Program-made: the position numbers and the translations under genes | Shown here: positions 1-8,033 of the stretch, one piece after another | Numbering within the stretch: the stretch's first letter is position 1 | Layout: the number at the start of each line of letters is the position of its first letter | Notes under the pieces: model-generated | The model's input: the letters and a program-made list of their open reading frames with translations, nothing else | Database searches by the model: none | What the model was told of the DNA's origin: nothing | Origin: a virus | IMG/VR virus record: IMGVR_UViG_3300042691_048607 | Location: 1 to 39,746 of that record | Length of the DNA: 39,746 bases | Direction: 5' to 3' (one strand)

Positions 1-1241
1 CACAAATTACAGGAGCACAAGGAGCAGCAGTAACACAACAATTATCCCAATATCTTATTGATAATGCGGGGGTTATTGATGCAACTGCGATTGCAAACAT
101 AATCAACAACGCATTACCTCCTAATGAAAGATTAGGTGTAGCGAGTGGTGGTGTATTATCTCAAGGAATATTTAAGAAGTTTGGTGAATTTGATAAAATT
201 TCAAATAAAATTGAAGTTGTAACTGAAGGTTTATGGAGTAATGGAAGTGGTAGCTTAGATTCAACAATAGCAACTGGATCTACTTCAACAATTGCAGGTC
301 ATAGCGGTTCAGATGCATCTAAGTATTATATTAATGTTTATTTGACTGGTTCTAACACCGGTTCATCTGCACCAGTTGAGTTCGCTATTGCTTATGGGCA
401 TAAATATGGTAGTGGTTCAGTACAATTAACCACATCGGATTCCGCTTTATTACCAACAAAAGCTATTTATTCTCAGTATAGAATACTATTAAATGATAAC
501 TTTGAGGGTGAAGCAGATGAATTCTTTACAGTATATTCATCATCAATTGAAGATGGATATTCAATAGACCACGCTTATGTTATTAATTTAGCAAGAGCAA
601 GATATAGACAACAAGCTGATGCTGGAAACTTAACACTTTCAATTTCCGGTTCGACAAGAACAATTACATTAATTGATGATAGTGGTAAGAAATTTTCTGA
701 TAAAGAAGGTAAGGCAGGAACTGTATTTAATATAGTTTCCGGTTCAACTAATTTGGGAACTGAAGCGAGTGCAACTATCAATACATATACCGCATCAAAT
801 GCACAGGGATTTGGTAAATTTTATCCGAAATTGGGTATTATTTTGCTGAACCCAACTGCAATTGCAGCTGCAGCCGGTGATATATTATTACCATCGACAG
901 CATCTGCACCTTCTGTTGAAACGTATAATCATAATAAATTATTCAATGCAATTAAAGGTGGTGGTGATTTTGAAATGAGAAGAACTGAAAACGTATCAAC
1001 TCAACACTTCTTTGTAAGAGCAACAAATAGAGAATTTAACTTCTCTAATAATCCTACATTTGTAAGTGGTTCAGATGGTACATTTAGAGAACCTTCATTT
1101 GAATCTGATCCGAAAACATATATAACATCAGTTGGTTTATTCAACGATGCTAATGAACTTATGGCTGTGGCTAAAACTTCACAACCAATAGCAAAATCCT
1201 TCGATAAGGAGGTATTAATTAAGGTAAAACTTGATTTTTAA
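1..1241 (+). CDS. Virion structural protein, 5'-truncated
   Basis: The reading frame is open from the window edge (first full codon at position 3), so the gene begins upstream; the TTG at 342 is not a convincing start. About 412 residues are visible. The sequence is rich in Ser, Gly, Thr and Asn, typical of phage tail, neck or baseplate components. The C-terminal ~70 residues (an NFSNNP stretch, then a YITSVGLFNDANELMAVAK block and a closing KVKLDF) are clearly related to the end of the next protein (1315-2742). I recall this C-terminal block from uncharacterised structural proteins of T4-like marine phages, but cannot assign a T4 gene number. A strong terminator follows. Virion role is likely; the exact position in the particle is unknown. 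Confidence 0.7.
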   Translation, partial: QITGAQGAAVTQQLSQYLIDNAGVIDATAIANIINNALPPNERLGVASGGVLSQGIFKKFGEFDKISNKIEVVTEGLWSNGSGSLDSTIATGSTSTIAGHSGSDASKYYINVYLTGSNTGSSAPVEFAIAYGHKYGSGSVQLTTSDSALLPTKAIYSQYRILLNDNFEGEADEFFTVYSSSIEDGYSIDHAYVINLARARYRQQADAGNLTLSISGSTRTITLIDDSGKKFSDKEGKAGTVFNIVSGSTNLGTEASATINTYTASNAQGFGKFYPKLGIILLNPTAIAAAAGDILLPSTASAPSVETYNHNKLFNAIKGGGDFEMRRTENVSTQHFFVRATNREFNFSNNPTFVSGSDGTFREPSFESDPKTYITSVGLFNDANELMAVAKTSQPIAKSFDKEVLIKVKLDF

Positions 1242-1269
1242 ATTTAATTTTTAAACCTTAATTTTAAAT

Positions 1270-1293
1270 AACCCGCTTCGGCGGGTTTTTTAT
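1270..1293 (+). terminator. Rho-independent terminator, C(UUCG)G tetraloop
   Basis: A 7-bp stem AACCCGC / GCGGGTT (1270-1276 and 1281-1287) encloses the very stable UUCG tetraloop closed by C-G and runs into a T-tract (about 1286-1291). It lies between two structural genes and is by far the most GC-rich short stretch in its neighbourhood. It should end transcripts from the upstream gene, so 1315 probably has its own promoter or depends on read-through. Confidence 0.93.
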
Positions 1294-1314
1294 TATTGTA
1301 TATTTATAGGTGAT

Positions 1315-2742
1315 ATGTTTAAATCCATCCAAAAATCAGATATTACAATTAGACCATTTAAAGTCTATAAAAACTGGACTTTAGATCATACGACTGTTCC
1401 TATTCGTGCGGTTGAACATCTATCGGGATCTTTTGAAAATAATGAAAATAGAGAAGTAGGGGGGTTTAAAGAATACTCTTTATATAAGGGAGTAAAACAA
1501 CTTTTTTATTCAAATTCTGCAAAACAAGTAGGAGTTGTTACAAATTGGAATGCTAGAAAGCATAATGCTAATCAAATAAAAAGATATGAGATAAATCTAT
1601 CTTCTAATTTAGCAACACCTGTAACATCATCATATTCGAATTATTATTCTCAATCCGAAAGAAAGTATATAAATGAATTTCAGCAATTTTTAGACCAAAA
1701 CAATTATTATGTAAATGATACGGGTGTAATATTTGAGGGTAAATTTACCGATGTTACAAAGGTTTATGGTGTGATGGATAATTATGCTTCATACACAGAG
1801 AGGGTTTTGGGAGATAGATTTTTAATGTGGAGTATTCCTCAGAGGTATGTTGGGGAAGGTATAAAGCCTAATTCATTAAGAATACAAAACTATACCACGA
1901 ATGATTTAATTACAGATGATGGTAAGGGTAATTTAGTATTCGATGGTAAGAATTTTGTTGAAGTAACTGCAATTGATATTGAAAATGATACCATTACTTT
2001 TTTAATGAATGATGGTATATCCTATACAATGGATTTAATATCCTTTAATGCAGGTGATGAAGAAAGTAATACACCAGGAAGTTTTGTAGTAAGTTATAAT
2101 GGAAGTCCAAATGCATCAACTGAAATATTTAGTTACGATATTCAGAGTAATAATTTATATGCCGTAGGTACATTTAATTTTCCATTAGAATTAAGTAGAT
2201 ACAATGGAGCGAGTACAATAGGTAATATATTTTACTCAAATGGTATAATCATACTTACTTATGGGGTTGAAAGATATAGAGACACATTAGAAGAGGGTGA
2301 AAACTATAATTTTGGCGATGATGATAATTGGGATATGAGATTCCAATCTACTAAAACTATCTATGAAAATGAAGTATTTTTGGAAATAAATCCAAATGAA
2401 TTTAACTACTCAACTAATCCATCTGCAACTAAATTTTATAACGGAGATGTTTATGTAAGAAAATACATTCCATTTACACCAGGAAGTGTAACTTCTCCTA
2501 CTAATGAATATAATTTAGATTTTAGATTAGTATCTGATTTTGATGGTACTACTAAGATAGGGTTTGATGAATATGAATACAGCTCATCAATAGACCCAAC
2601 TGGTTCATATTTAGCACCTTATGTTACAACAATAGGTTTATATGATGAAAATTATGATATGGTTGCGGTGGCAAAAATACCATCTAAACCTAAATCAACT
2701 CCGGATTATCCAATCAATTTCGTTATTCGTTTCGATACTTAA
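1315..2742 (+). CDS. Virion structural protein
   Basis: A 475-aa protein starting at ATG 1315, 73 nt after the previous stop and just past the terminator; ATAGGTGAT directly before the ATG is a weak ribosome-binding candidate. It is rich in Asn, Tyr, Ser and Thr, with no signal peptide or membrane segment. Its C-terminal region (NEFNYSTNP near residues 361-369, then YVTTIGLYDENYDMVAVAK near 440-460 and a closing FVIRFDT) is homologous to the end of the protein encoded upstream, so the two share a terminal module on different N-terminal bodies. I infer a tail/neck/baseplate component of a T4-like virion. No catalytic motif is visible. Confidence 0.7.
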   Translation: MFKSIQKSDITIRPFKVYKNWTLDHTTVPIRAVEHLSGSFENNENREVGGFKEYSLYKGVKQLFYSNSAKQVGVVTNWNARKHNANQIKRYEINLSSNLATPVTSSYSNYYSQSERKYINEFQQFLDQNNYYVNDTGVIFEGKFTDVTKVYGVMDNYASYTERVLGDRFLMWSIPQRYVGEGIKPNSLRIQNYTTNDLITDDGKGNLVFDGKNFVEVTAIDIENDTITFLMNDGISYTMDLISFNAGDEESNTPGSFVVSYNGSPNASTEIFSYDIQSNNLYAVGTFNFPLELSRYNGASTIGNIFYSNGIIILTYGVERYRDTLEEGENYNFGDDDNWDMRFQSTKTIYENEVFLEINPNEFNYSTNPSATKFYNGDVYVRKYIPFTPGSVTSPTNEYNLDFRLVSDFDGTTKIGFDEYEYSSSIDPTGSYLAPYVTTIGLYDENYDMVAVAKIPSKPKSTPDYPINFVIRFDT

Positions 2743-2765
2743 TATTTATATAAAACAAAGACAAA

Positions 2766-2996
2766 ATGGCACAACTAATAGACTTGTACAAAGATTCAAA
2801 ACTTGCTGAAAAGAATGCACCAAACCAAAAAGTTGATTTTATTAAAACTAAGGTTGGAGGAGCAATCGCAGTAAAGGGATTTACTTCAAAAGCATTAATA
2901 GGTAATACAGACTATAATTTAGAAGAAAGAGTGTTATCAGCAGCAAGAAAGGGACAGGCTGACTTAACAAAATATACTGATACAATAAAACGATAA
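2766..2996 (+). CDS. Small hypothetical protein, probably structural
   Basis: A 76-aa protein, ATG at 2766, 23 nt downstream of the virion protein gene and in the same orientation. It begins MAQLIDLYKDSKLAEKNAP and contains many Lys and Asp residues; there is no membrane segment or recognisable catalytic motif. Its place directly after two structural genes suggests a minor virion or assembly role, but that is context only. I do not recognise a family with confidence. Confidence 0.6.
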   Translation: MAQLIDLYKDSKLAEKNAPNQKVDFIKTKVGGAIAVKGFTSKALIGNTDYNLEERVLSAARKGQADLTKYTDTIKR

Positions 2997-3015
2997 TAAT
3001 CGATACGGTTACGTT

Positions 3016-3459
3016 ATGTGGAAATACAAAGAAAGTATAATCTCTGATATATCTCAGATTCCTGAGGGAGCATTTGGGTTTGTATATGAGGTAGTATATC
3101 TCCCATCTGGGAAACGATATGTTGGTAGGAAACAACTTATATCAATAACCACAAAAGCATTGGGCAAAAGGGAGATATCAGAGCTTACTGATAAAAGAGC
3201 GAGTAAAAAAAAGAAAGTTCAAAAGGAGAGTGATTGGAAAACATACTATGGTTCTCACTCTGAAATTAAACAGCTTATTAAAGAAGGGAAACAGGAAGAA
3301 TTTGAGAGAACAATTCTTCAATTTGCATATTCTCCAAAGCATCTTACATACTTAGAAACAAAGTACTTATTTTCATTAGAAGTATTAGAAAATTCGGATT
3401 TGTATTTCAATGATAATATTTTAGGAAAATTTTTTAGAAAAGATATACCATCTAAATGA
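3016..3459 (+). CDS. GIY-YIG-like endonuclease
   Basis: A 147-aa protein. The N-terminal part reads GFVYEVVYLPSGKRYVGRKQL (about residues 19-39), matching the spaced G-x-VY...Y-V-G core of GIY-YIG nucleases, in which the two tyrosines and a downstream Arg and Glu act on DNA. A DWKTYYGS block (~75-82) and a Glu in YLETKYL (~112-118) fit the small phage subgroup I remember from T4-like genomes. It may be a free-standing homing or DNA-processing nuclease; I see no intron or intein near it. Its stop overlaps the next start (ATGA at 3456). The fold call is fairly sure, the biological role is not. Confidence 0.62.
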   Translation: MWKYKESIISDISQIPEGAFGFVYEVVYLPSGKRYVGRKQLISITTKALGKREISELTDKRASKKKKVQKESDWKTYYGSHSEIKQLIKEGKQEEFERTILQFAYSPKHLTYLETKYLFSLEVLENSDLYFNDNILGKFFRKDIPSK

Positions 3460-4280
3460 CAAACTTATTATTGAATTTTGGTTGTTCTTTTACCTATGGA
3501 GAGGGATTAGAGTTTCATTATTGGAAGGAAAATTATCCTAAAACCTTTGAATTATATAGAAATAAGGTAACATACTATCCATCGAGTTTAATAATGATTT
3601 CTTTGGAGGAATTGATTGCTTACCGAGAAAAAAATAGATATTCTGGCATTTTAAAGAATTTTTTAAACTTAAATTTATTAGGTAAAAGTGAGAATGGTGG
3701 GAACAATTATAGAAATATTGAAAGACTCGAACTTTTAATCAATTACTTAAAAATAGAAACTAATTATGTTCCAAAATATTGCGTGTTTCAGTTTACAAAT
3801 ATAATAAGGGATATATTAGAATTCACACATAATCCGCATGGATATGATATAGGAGATGATGGGGTGAAGTGGCTAGGTGCTGAAAAGAAAAAAGAGGTTG
3901 TTGAAAGTCTTAACTTATTAGATGACCCAATGCGAAGAACAAGTATAAATCAAACAGTGGCAGATGTATTCTTTGTAGTATTCGGTAGATTAATTGAAAA
4001 TTTTAGAGTATTGGAATCTATGGGGTGTAAGTGTGTATTTTTTATGGGATTAGAAGATTTCTATTCATATCATTTAGTGGAGAGTACTATAAAGACAAAC
4101 GAATTTTATATGCCAATTATTTTTAATGGACACGAATATAGAAGTTGGGATGCTATGAACAAAGATTGTTATCTAACCCTTAAGCAAAATATTGGAGTAA
4201 ATGATGATCATCCTTGTTTAGATTCACATAAATGGTTAGCTAACCAACTATATAAGAAATATCTTCAGCTTACAAAATAG
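3456..4280 (+). CDS. SGNH/GDSL-like hydrolase family protein
   Basis: A 274-aa protein coupled to the nuclease gene by an ATGA overlap. It opens with LLLNFGCSFTYGEGL, a block-I-like nucleophile motif with Ser11. Near the C-terminus are His252, Asp256 and His258 (DDHPCLDSH), a plausible catalytic Asp/His pair as in block V of SGNH hydrolases. Such proteins often sit beside phage glycan genes and may act as esterases or acetyl-transfer enzymes on surface sugars, but no substrate can be read here. The middle (residues ~60-230) is divergent and matches nothing I know. The next gene carries a similar N-terminal motif, so the two may be old paralogues. Confidence 0.55.
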   Translation: MTNLLLNFGCSFTYGEGLEFHYWKENYPKTFELYRNKVTYYPSSLIMISLEELIAYREKNRYSGILKNFLNLNLLGKSENGGNNYRNIERLELLINYLKIETNYVPKYCVFQFTNIIRDILEFTHNPHGYDIGDDGVKWLGAEKKKEVVESLNLLDDPMRRTSINQTVADVFFVVFGRLIENFRVLESMGCKCVFFMGLEDFYSYHLVESTIKTNEFYMPIIFNGHEYRSWDAMNKDCYLTLKQNIGVNDDHPCLDSHKWLANQLYKKYLQLTK

Positions 4281-4285
4281 TATAG

Positions 4286-4987
4286 ATGAAAAAACTTTAT
4301 CTATTTGGCGATTCTTTTTCAATGATAGATACAACCCTGAAAGAATATAACCAAAAATATTTGGAAGTTAATGCTCATTATTCAATTTCAAATGAGCATA
4401 TTATAAAATTAGCAAAGTTAAAATTAATAAAATTAATAAAAGAGGGTGCAAGAAATTGTAATATTCTTATTCAATTGACCGTGCCAAACCGTATGTTGGT
4501 TATCAGTAGTGATAAGTTAAAACATTCAATTACAAATCCAGCAAATCTTTCATATTCATACGACCATCTTCTATTTTCGGATTTAGATATCTTTGAAAAG
4601 GATATGTATTCAACTTTGTATCCATACACATCAATAGAAAAAGATTTTGCTTTTAAAAATTTATTTGTCCCATATCAAACCCTAATTGTAGAAAATAATC
4701 ATAGAAAACTAATTAAAGATTGGCAAACTGAATTAGAACTTTTAATTTTATTAGGTAAATCGAATGATATTAATGTTGAATTTTTTTATTATACAAATGA
4801 TTATGATGTGATTCTTAATAAATTTGAGGCCGGGTTACACATTAGATTCGGAGAATATCATAGTTTGGAAACTTTCTTAAAGAAAAATTTTGATTATTCA
4901 TATTTTTTTTCTAAATTAGATAAACATTTTAACCAAAATGGGATATTTTGGTATTTAAAGCTTCTTAAAGAAAGATATGATTTCTGA
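4286..4987 (+). CDS. Divergent SGNH-like protein
   Basis: A 233-aa protein starting 6 nt after the preceding stop. The N-terminal KKLYLFGDSFS has the GDS nucleophile motif of SGNH hydrolases (Ser10). Asp212 and His214 (DKHFNQNG) could complete a triad, since the HxNxxG-like pattern is common in block V. The rest is very rich in Leu, Lys and Ile, and block II/III Gly/Asn motifs are not obvious, so activity is uncertain. It overlaps the primase gene by 11 nt. It may be an esterase or a degenerate copy of the gene before it. Confidence 0.5.
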   Translation: MKKLYLFGDSFSMIDTTLKEYNQKYLEVNAHYSISNEHIIKLAKLKLIKLIKEGARNCNILIQLTVPNRMLVISSDKLKHSITNPANLSYSYDHLLFSDLDIFEKDMYSTLYPYTSIEKDFAFKNLFVPYQTLIVENNHRKLIKDWQTELELLILLGKSNDINVEFFYYTNDYDVILNKFEAGLHIRFGEYHSLETFLKKNFDYSYFFSKLDKHFNQNGIFWYLKLLKERYDF

Positions 4988-5903
4988 AATTGATAAACAA
5001 TTTGTAAAGAATAAAATTGATGATGTTTTAGGAGGTGGAAGAAATTTGGGCAAAGATGAGATTCAATATTATTGCCCCTTTTGCTCACACCACAAACCTA
5101 AACTGCAAGTCAATTTAGAATCTCAAAAATGGAGATGTTGGGTATGTGATTCCAAAGGTAAAAAAATATACACTCTTCTTCGTAAATTGCAAGTCGATAG
5201 AGAAGTAATAGTAAAGGTTAATACTATTTACAATGAAGCAAATATTGGTGGAGATGTAAGAGATGAAGAACAAATTGAACTAAAATTACCTTCTGAATAT
5301 AAAACCATTTTAGATAACCAGCACATTATAGAATATAAAGTTGCATATAACTATCTTAGAAAAAGGGGTATAAGTGATAATGATATTCTTAAACACCGAA
5401 TAGGTTATTGCGATAGTGGGTTATACAAAGGTAGGGTTATTATACCATCTTATGATTCAGATAGCAGATTAAATTTCTTTATAGCTAGAAGTATCTATCC
5501 CAATGAAAATATGAAGTATAAGAATCCTCCTGTATCAAAAAATATAATTGGATTTGATTCAACTATAAATTGGGATATGCCTATAACACTTTGTGAAGGG
5601 GCATTTGATGCAATTGCAATTAAAAGAAATGCAGTGCCTATTTTTGGTAAAACTCTTCCCAAAGTTTTAAGTGATAAGATTCTAACAAAAAAACCATCAG
5701 TTAATATTGTATTGGATAAAGATGCTATGGGAGATGCTGTTAAGCATTATCAATATCTAACTAATAATGGAATTGATTGTAAAATAATAACTCTGAATGG
5801 GAAAGACCCTTCGGAAATGGGATTTACCGAAGTAACAAAACAAATAGAAACAAATACAACTTCATCATTTGAAGATTTAATAAAACTTAAACTATCATTA
5901 TAA
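4977..5903 (+). CDS. DNA primase (T4 gp61-like, zinc finger + TOPRIM)
   Basis: A 308-aa DnaG-type primase of T4 gp61 size. A zinc-binding domain is visible at the N-terminus: Cys33-x2-Cys36 (YYCPFCSHH) and Cys54-x2-Cys57 (RCWVC). The TOPRIM catalytic core follows, with the conserved Glu207 in LCEGAFDAI and an Asp247-x-Asp249 pair in IVLDKDAMG; DPSEMG lies near the C-terminus. It would synthesise RNA primers for lagging-strand replication together with a gp41-type helicase, which is not in this window. The gene starts 11 nt inside its upstream neighbour. The function call is firm. Confidence 0.93.
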   Translation: MISEIDKQFVKNKIDDVLGGGRNLGKDEIQYYCPFCSHHKPKLQVNLESQKWRCWVCDSKGKKIYTLLRKLQVDREVIVKVNTIYNEANIGGDVRDEEQIELKLPSEYKTILDNQHIIEYKVAYNYLRKRGISDNDILKHRIGYCDSGLYKGRVIIPSYDSDSRLNFFIARSIYPNENMKYKNPPVSKNIIGFDSTINWDMPITLCEGAFDAIAIKRNAVPIFGKTLPKVLSDKILTKKPSVNIVLDKDAMGDAVKHYQYLTNNGIDCKIITLNGKDPSEMGFTEVTKQIETNTTSSFEDLIKLKLSL

Positions 5904-5904
5904 A

Positions 5905-6291
5905 ATGGATACTAATACATCGTATAAATTTGCATTGGGTACAATTCTAATCATAGGAATTATTGCAATTGCTTTAAGCATGAACCACAATAAAGAAAAT
6001 ATAACAACCGCTGAAAAAAGTTATTTAGTTAAATTGGAACAAATTGATTCTTTACAAGATGTAATTGATTCTCTACAAACTGAATTGAAATTTCAAGACG
6101 ATGGGTTTGATACTAAGGAAAATAGATACGAAGATATTATTAGTGAATATGAAATTGGATTATCTTATTTAAAAGATTATCATCCGGCTGCATATAAAGA
6201 TTTTCATCGTATAATTGGAATGAGAGAAAGATATAGTAGAAATTTGGATAGAGAAAATAAAGAAAGGTTAAAAATGAATAAAGATGAATAA
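5905..6291 (+). CDS. Single-pass membrane protein with coiled coil
   Basis: A 128-aa protein. Residues ~9-26 (FALGTILIIGIIAIALSM) form one hydrophobic membrane segment with few positive charges before it. Residues ~32-65 have a heptad-like pattern (LEQIDSLQDVIDSLQTEL) suggesting a coiled coil, followed by a highly charged helical tail. The layout resembles an inner-membrane spanin or superinfection/lysis accessory protein, but it lies between primase and thymidylate synthase and no partner outer-membrane lipoprotein gene is seen. Function unknown. Its end overlaps the next start by 8 nt. Confidence 0.6.
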   Translation: MDTNTSYKFALGTILIIGIIAIALSMNHNKENITTAEKSYLVKLEQIDSLQDVIDSLQTELKFQDDGFDTKENRYEDIISEYEIGLSYLKDYHPAAYKDFHRIIGMRERYSRNLDRENKERLKMNKDE

Positions 6292-7201
6292 CATAGATAA
6301 ATCATATCAAAATTTACTACAAGATATTTTAGATAATGGTATTCAGAAAGGTGATAGAACTGGAACTGGAACTATATCAGTATTTGGTAGACAGATTCGC
6401 CACAAAATGAGCGAAGGGTTTCCTTTGCTTACTACAAAGAAGATGGCATGGAAAACTATGGTGACAGAACTCCTATGGTTTTTAAGAGGTGATACTAACA
6501 TCAAATATTTAGTTGATAATGGGTGTCATATTTGGGATGGAGATGCATACAAACGATATGAAAGAGTTTGGAATTGGGATTTAGATGAACCCCTACCAAT
6601 GAAAGATTTTATTGAAAGAATAAAAACCGATGATGAATTCGCTAAGATATGGGGTGAATTGGGGCCAATTTATGGTAAACAATGGAGAGATTGGAATGGG
6701 ATAAACCAAATCCAAAACTTAATCAACGAACTTAAAACAAATCCTGATAGTAGAAGATTGATGGTAAATGCTTGGAATGTAGGTGAGTTAAACGAAATGG
6801 TTTTACCGCCTTGTCATTATGGATTTCAAGTTTATACAAGACCATCTACACGAGATGAGAAAATAGTAAATCCCGGTAAGTATCATACAATATCTTTAAT
6901 GTGGAATCAAAGAAGTGTGGATACATTTTTAGGATTACCATTTAATATTGCTTCTTATGGATTATTATTAGAAATGATTGCAGATGAAGTACAAATGATA
7001 CCCGATGAATTGATCGGTAATTTAGGTGATACTCATTTATATTTAAACCATATTGAACAGGCTAAAGAACAAATTAGTAGAACTCCTTATCAGTTACCAA
7101 CAGTTCATGTAAGAGGTGGAATGGAATCATTTATGCCAGATGATATTATTTTAGAAAATTATATATCACATCCAACGATAAAAGCACCCTTAAGTAATTG
7201 A
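6284..7201 (+). CDS. thyA: Thymidylate synthase
   Basis: A 305-aa classical (ThyA/T4 td) thymidylate synthase that methylates dUMP to dTMP with methylene-tetrahydrofolate, supplying nucleotides for phage replication. The whole family signature is present: RTGTGTISVFG near residues 22-32, WxxxxxELLWFLRGDTN (~50-70), RDW, the catalytic Cys177 in LPPCHYGFQVY, QRSVDxFLGLPFNIASYG, and NLGDTHLYLNH near residue 245. The ~305-aa length fits a form with the mid-size insertion (LDEPLPMKDF region). No intron is present, unlike T4 td. ATG 6284 overlaps the upstream gene by 8 nt. Confidence 0.97.
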   Translation: MNNIDKSYQNLLQDILDNGIQKGDRTGTGTISVFGRQIRHKMSEGFPLLTTKKMAWKTMVTELLWFLRGDTNIKYLVDNGCHIWDGDAYKRYERVWNWDLDEPLPMKDFIERIKTDDEFAKIWGELGPIYGKQWRDWNGINQIQNLINELKTNPDSRRLMVNAWNVGELNEMVLPPCHYGFQVYTRPSTRDEKIVNPGKYHTISLMWNQRSVDTFLGLPFNIASYGLLLEMIADEVQMIPDELIGNLGDTHLYLNHIEQAKEQISRTPYQLPTVHVRGGMESFMPDDIILENYISHPTIKAPLSN

Positions 7202-7202
7202 T

Positions 7203-7448
7203 ATGTTAATTCATATAACACCCGATGAATTAGAAGAGGAGTTTAGAGATAGTTGGAGAATGGGGTTTATATCCCAACCATCTATTGATTATGCTGATAA
7301 TGCAATCTATGCGGTGTTTGAAGGAAAACAAGTAATTATATTTAGATTTAAGAATTATGGTTTTATAAACGATAATCGATATAATACCTATGATATTTCA
7401 GCGGGTAAGGCCGGTATAACAATAAAAATAAAAAGGAATGGCATTTAA
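7203..7448 (+). CDS. Small hypothetical protein
   Basis: An 81-aa acidic-to-neutral protein starting one base after the thymidylate synthase stop and overlapping the cupin gene by 11 nt. It begins MLIHITPDELEEEF and appears mostly beta-stranded in its second half (VFEGKQVIIFRFKNYGF). There is no signal peptide, Cys/His cluster or known motif. The conserved-looking spacing and overlaps argue that it is a real gene in the replication/nucleotide operon. Function unknown. Confidence 0.55.
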   Translation: MLIHITPDELEEEFRDSWRMGFISQPSIDYADNAIYAVFEGKQVIIFRFKNYGFINDNRYNTYDISAGKAGITIKIKRNGI

Positions 7449-7809
7449 ACCAATCAAAGTAAATAAAAATTGGGGATATGAATTATGGATTCATAATGAT
7501 GAGCAGTATTGTGGTAAATTGTTAGTTTTTCCCAATGAAGGAAATCGATTCTCAATGCATTATCACATGATTAAAAATGAAACGTGGTATGTTCAGAAAG
7601 GAGCATTTGAATTTCATTGGATTGATACTGATGAAGCAAAACTACATAAAGAAATTCTTAATGTTGGAGAGTGTGTTTATATAGATAGAGGTAAGCCTCA
7701 TCAACTAATCGCATTAGAGCCTGAATCGATAGTATTTGAAGTATCAACTCAACACTTCGATGATGATAGTTACCGAATTTACCGAAATAATCCAAACGAT
7801 TTATTATGA
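7438..7809 (+). CDS. Cupin-fold protein (mannose-6-phosphate isomerase-like)
   Basis: A 123-aa single-domain cupin. Motif 1 is visible as MHYHMIKNETWYVQKG (His41, His43, Glu48, ending in G) and motif 2 as GECVYIDRGKPHQL with its His, giving the usual three-His-one-Glu metal site. The ordering and the ...KPHQLIALEP segment are like the C-terminal cupin of type II phosphomannose isomerases. In T4-like phages such genes are found with sugar-nucleotide genes, so a role in sugar-phosphate metabolism is plausible but unproven; other cupins are dioxygenases or binding proteins. Its stop overlaps the next small gene by ATGA. Confidence 0.8.
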   Translation: MAFKPIKVNKNWGYELWIHNDEQYCGKLLVFPNEGNRFSMHYHMIKNETWYVQKGAFEFHWIDTDEAKLHKEILNVGECVYIDRGKPHQLIALEPESIVFEVSTQHFDDDSYRIYRNNPNDLL

Positions 7810-7985
7810 CATACATAACAGCACACCTTCCATCATTAGAAGATTTAAAAAGGCAATTAGAACAAGATCCCGACAAATTAAGGATATATGCAAAATATAT
7901 GGGATATGAAGGCCCTTCGGAATCAATGGATTATTTAGAAGTTAAATTAAAAGAATATTTCGAAGCTAAAAAATTAGAAAAATAA
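7806..7985 (+). CDS. Small 59-aa hypothetical protein
   Basis: This short ORF is easily missed. ATG 7806 overlaps the cupin stop in an ATGA junction, the same coupling used many times in this window, and the frame ends at TAA 7983-7985. The product starts MTYITAHLPSLEDLKRQLEQ and is highly charged and probably all-helical (LEVKLKEYFEAKKLEK at the end). It fills the space up to the promoter before the recombination nuclease gene. No family recognised; the coupling and the lack of any other use for the interval support it as a gene. Confidence 0.6.
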   Translation: MTYITAHLPSLEDLKRQLEQDPDKLRIYAKYMGYEGPSESMDYLEVKLKEYFEAKKLEK

Positions 7986-8017
7986 TTTGGATATATCCCA
8001 TTTTTTTCGTATCTTTA
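7986..8017 (+). promoter_or_regulatory. Bacteroidota-type sigma-A promoter
   Basis: TTTG (7986-7989) and TATCTTTA (8010-8017) are separated by 20 nt. This matches the -33 TTTG / -7 TAnnTTTG promoter consensus of Bacteroidota, with one mismatch at the final base. The ATG of the recombination nuclease gene lies 16 nt further on, so the 5' leader would be very short, also usual for that phylum. It would let the host polymerase transcribe this gene early, as T4 genes 46 and 47 are. Confidence 0.68.
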
Positions 8018-8033
8018 CACTAAGAAATATACT

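Noticed and set aside
342-362. TTG at 342 as start of the first virion gene
   Set aside because: The same frame is open and fibre-like in composition back to the window edge, so the gene is truncated rather than starting here.
575-781. 68-codon minus-strand frame in the first virion gene
   Set aside because: Antisense shadow, no start context or motif.
1301-2750. TATTTATA at 1301-1308 and 2743-2750, the complement of the late octamer, before two gene starts
   Set aside because: They would drive transcription backwards into + strand genes; more likely AT-rich chance or part of a weak forward promoter that I cannot define.
3016-3459. Homing endonuclease inside an intron or intein
   Set aside because: The gene stands between intact genes; I saw no interrupted coding sequence on either side, and thymidylate synthase is intron-free.
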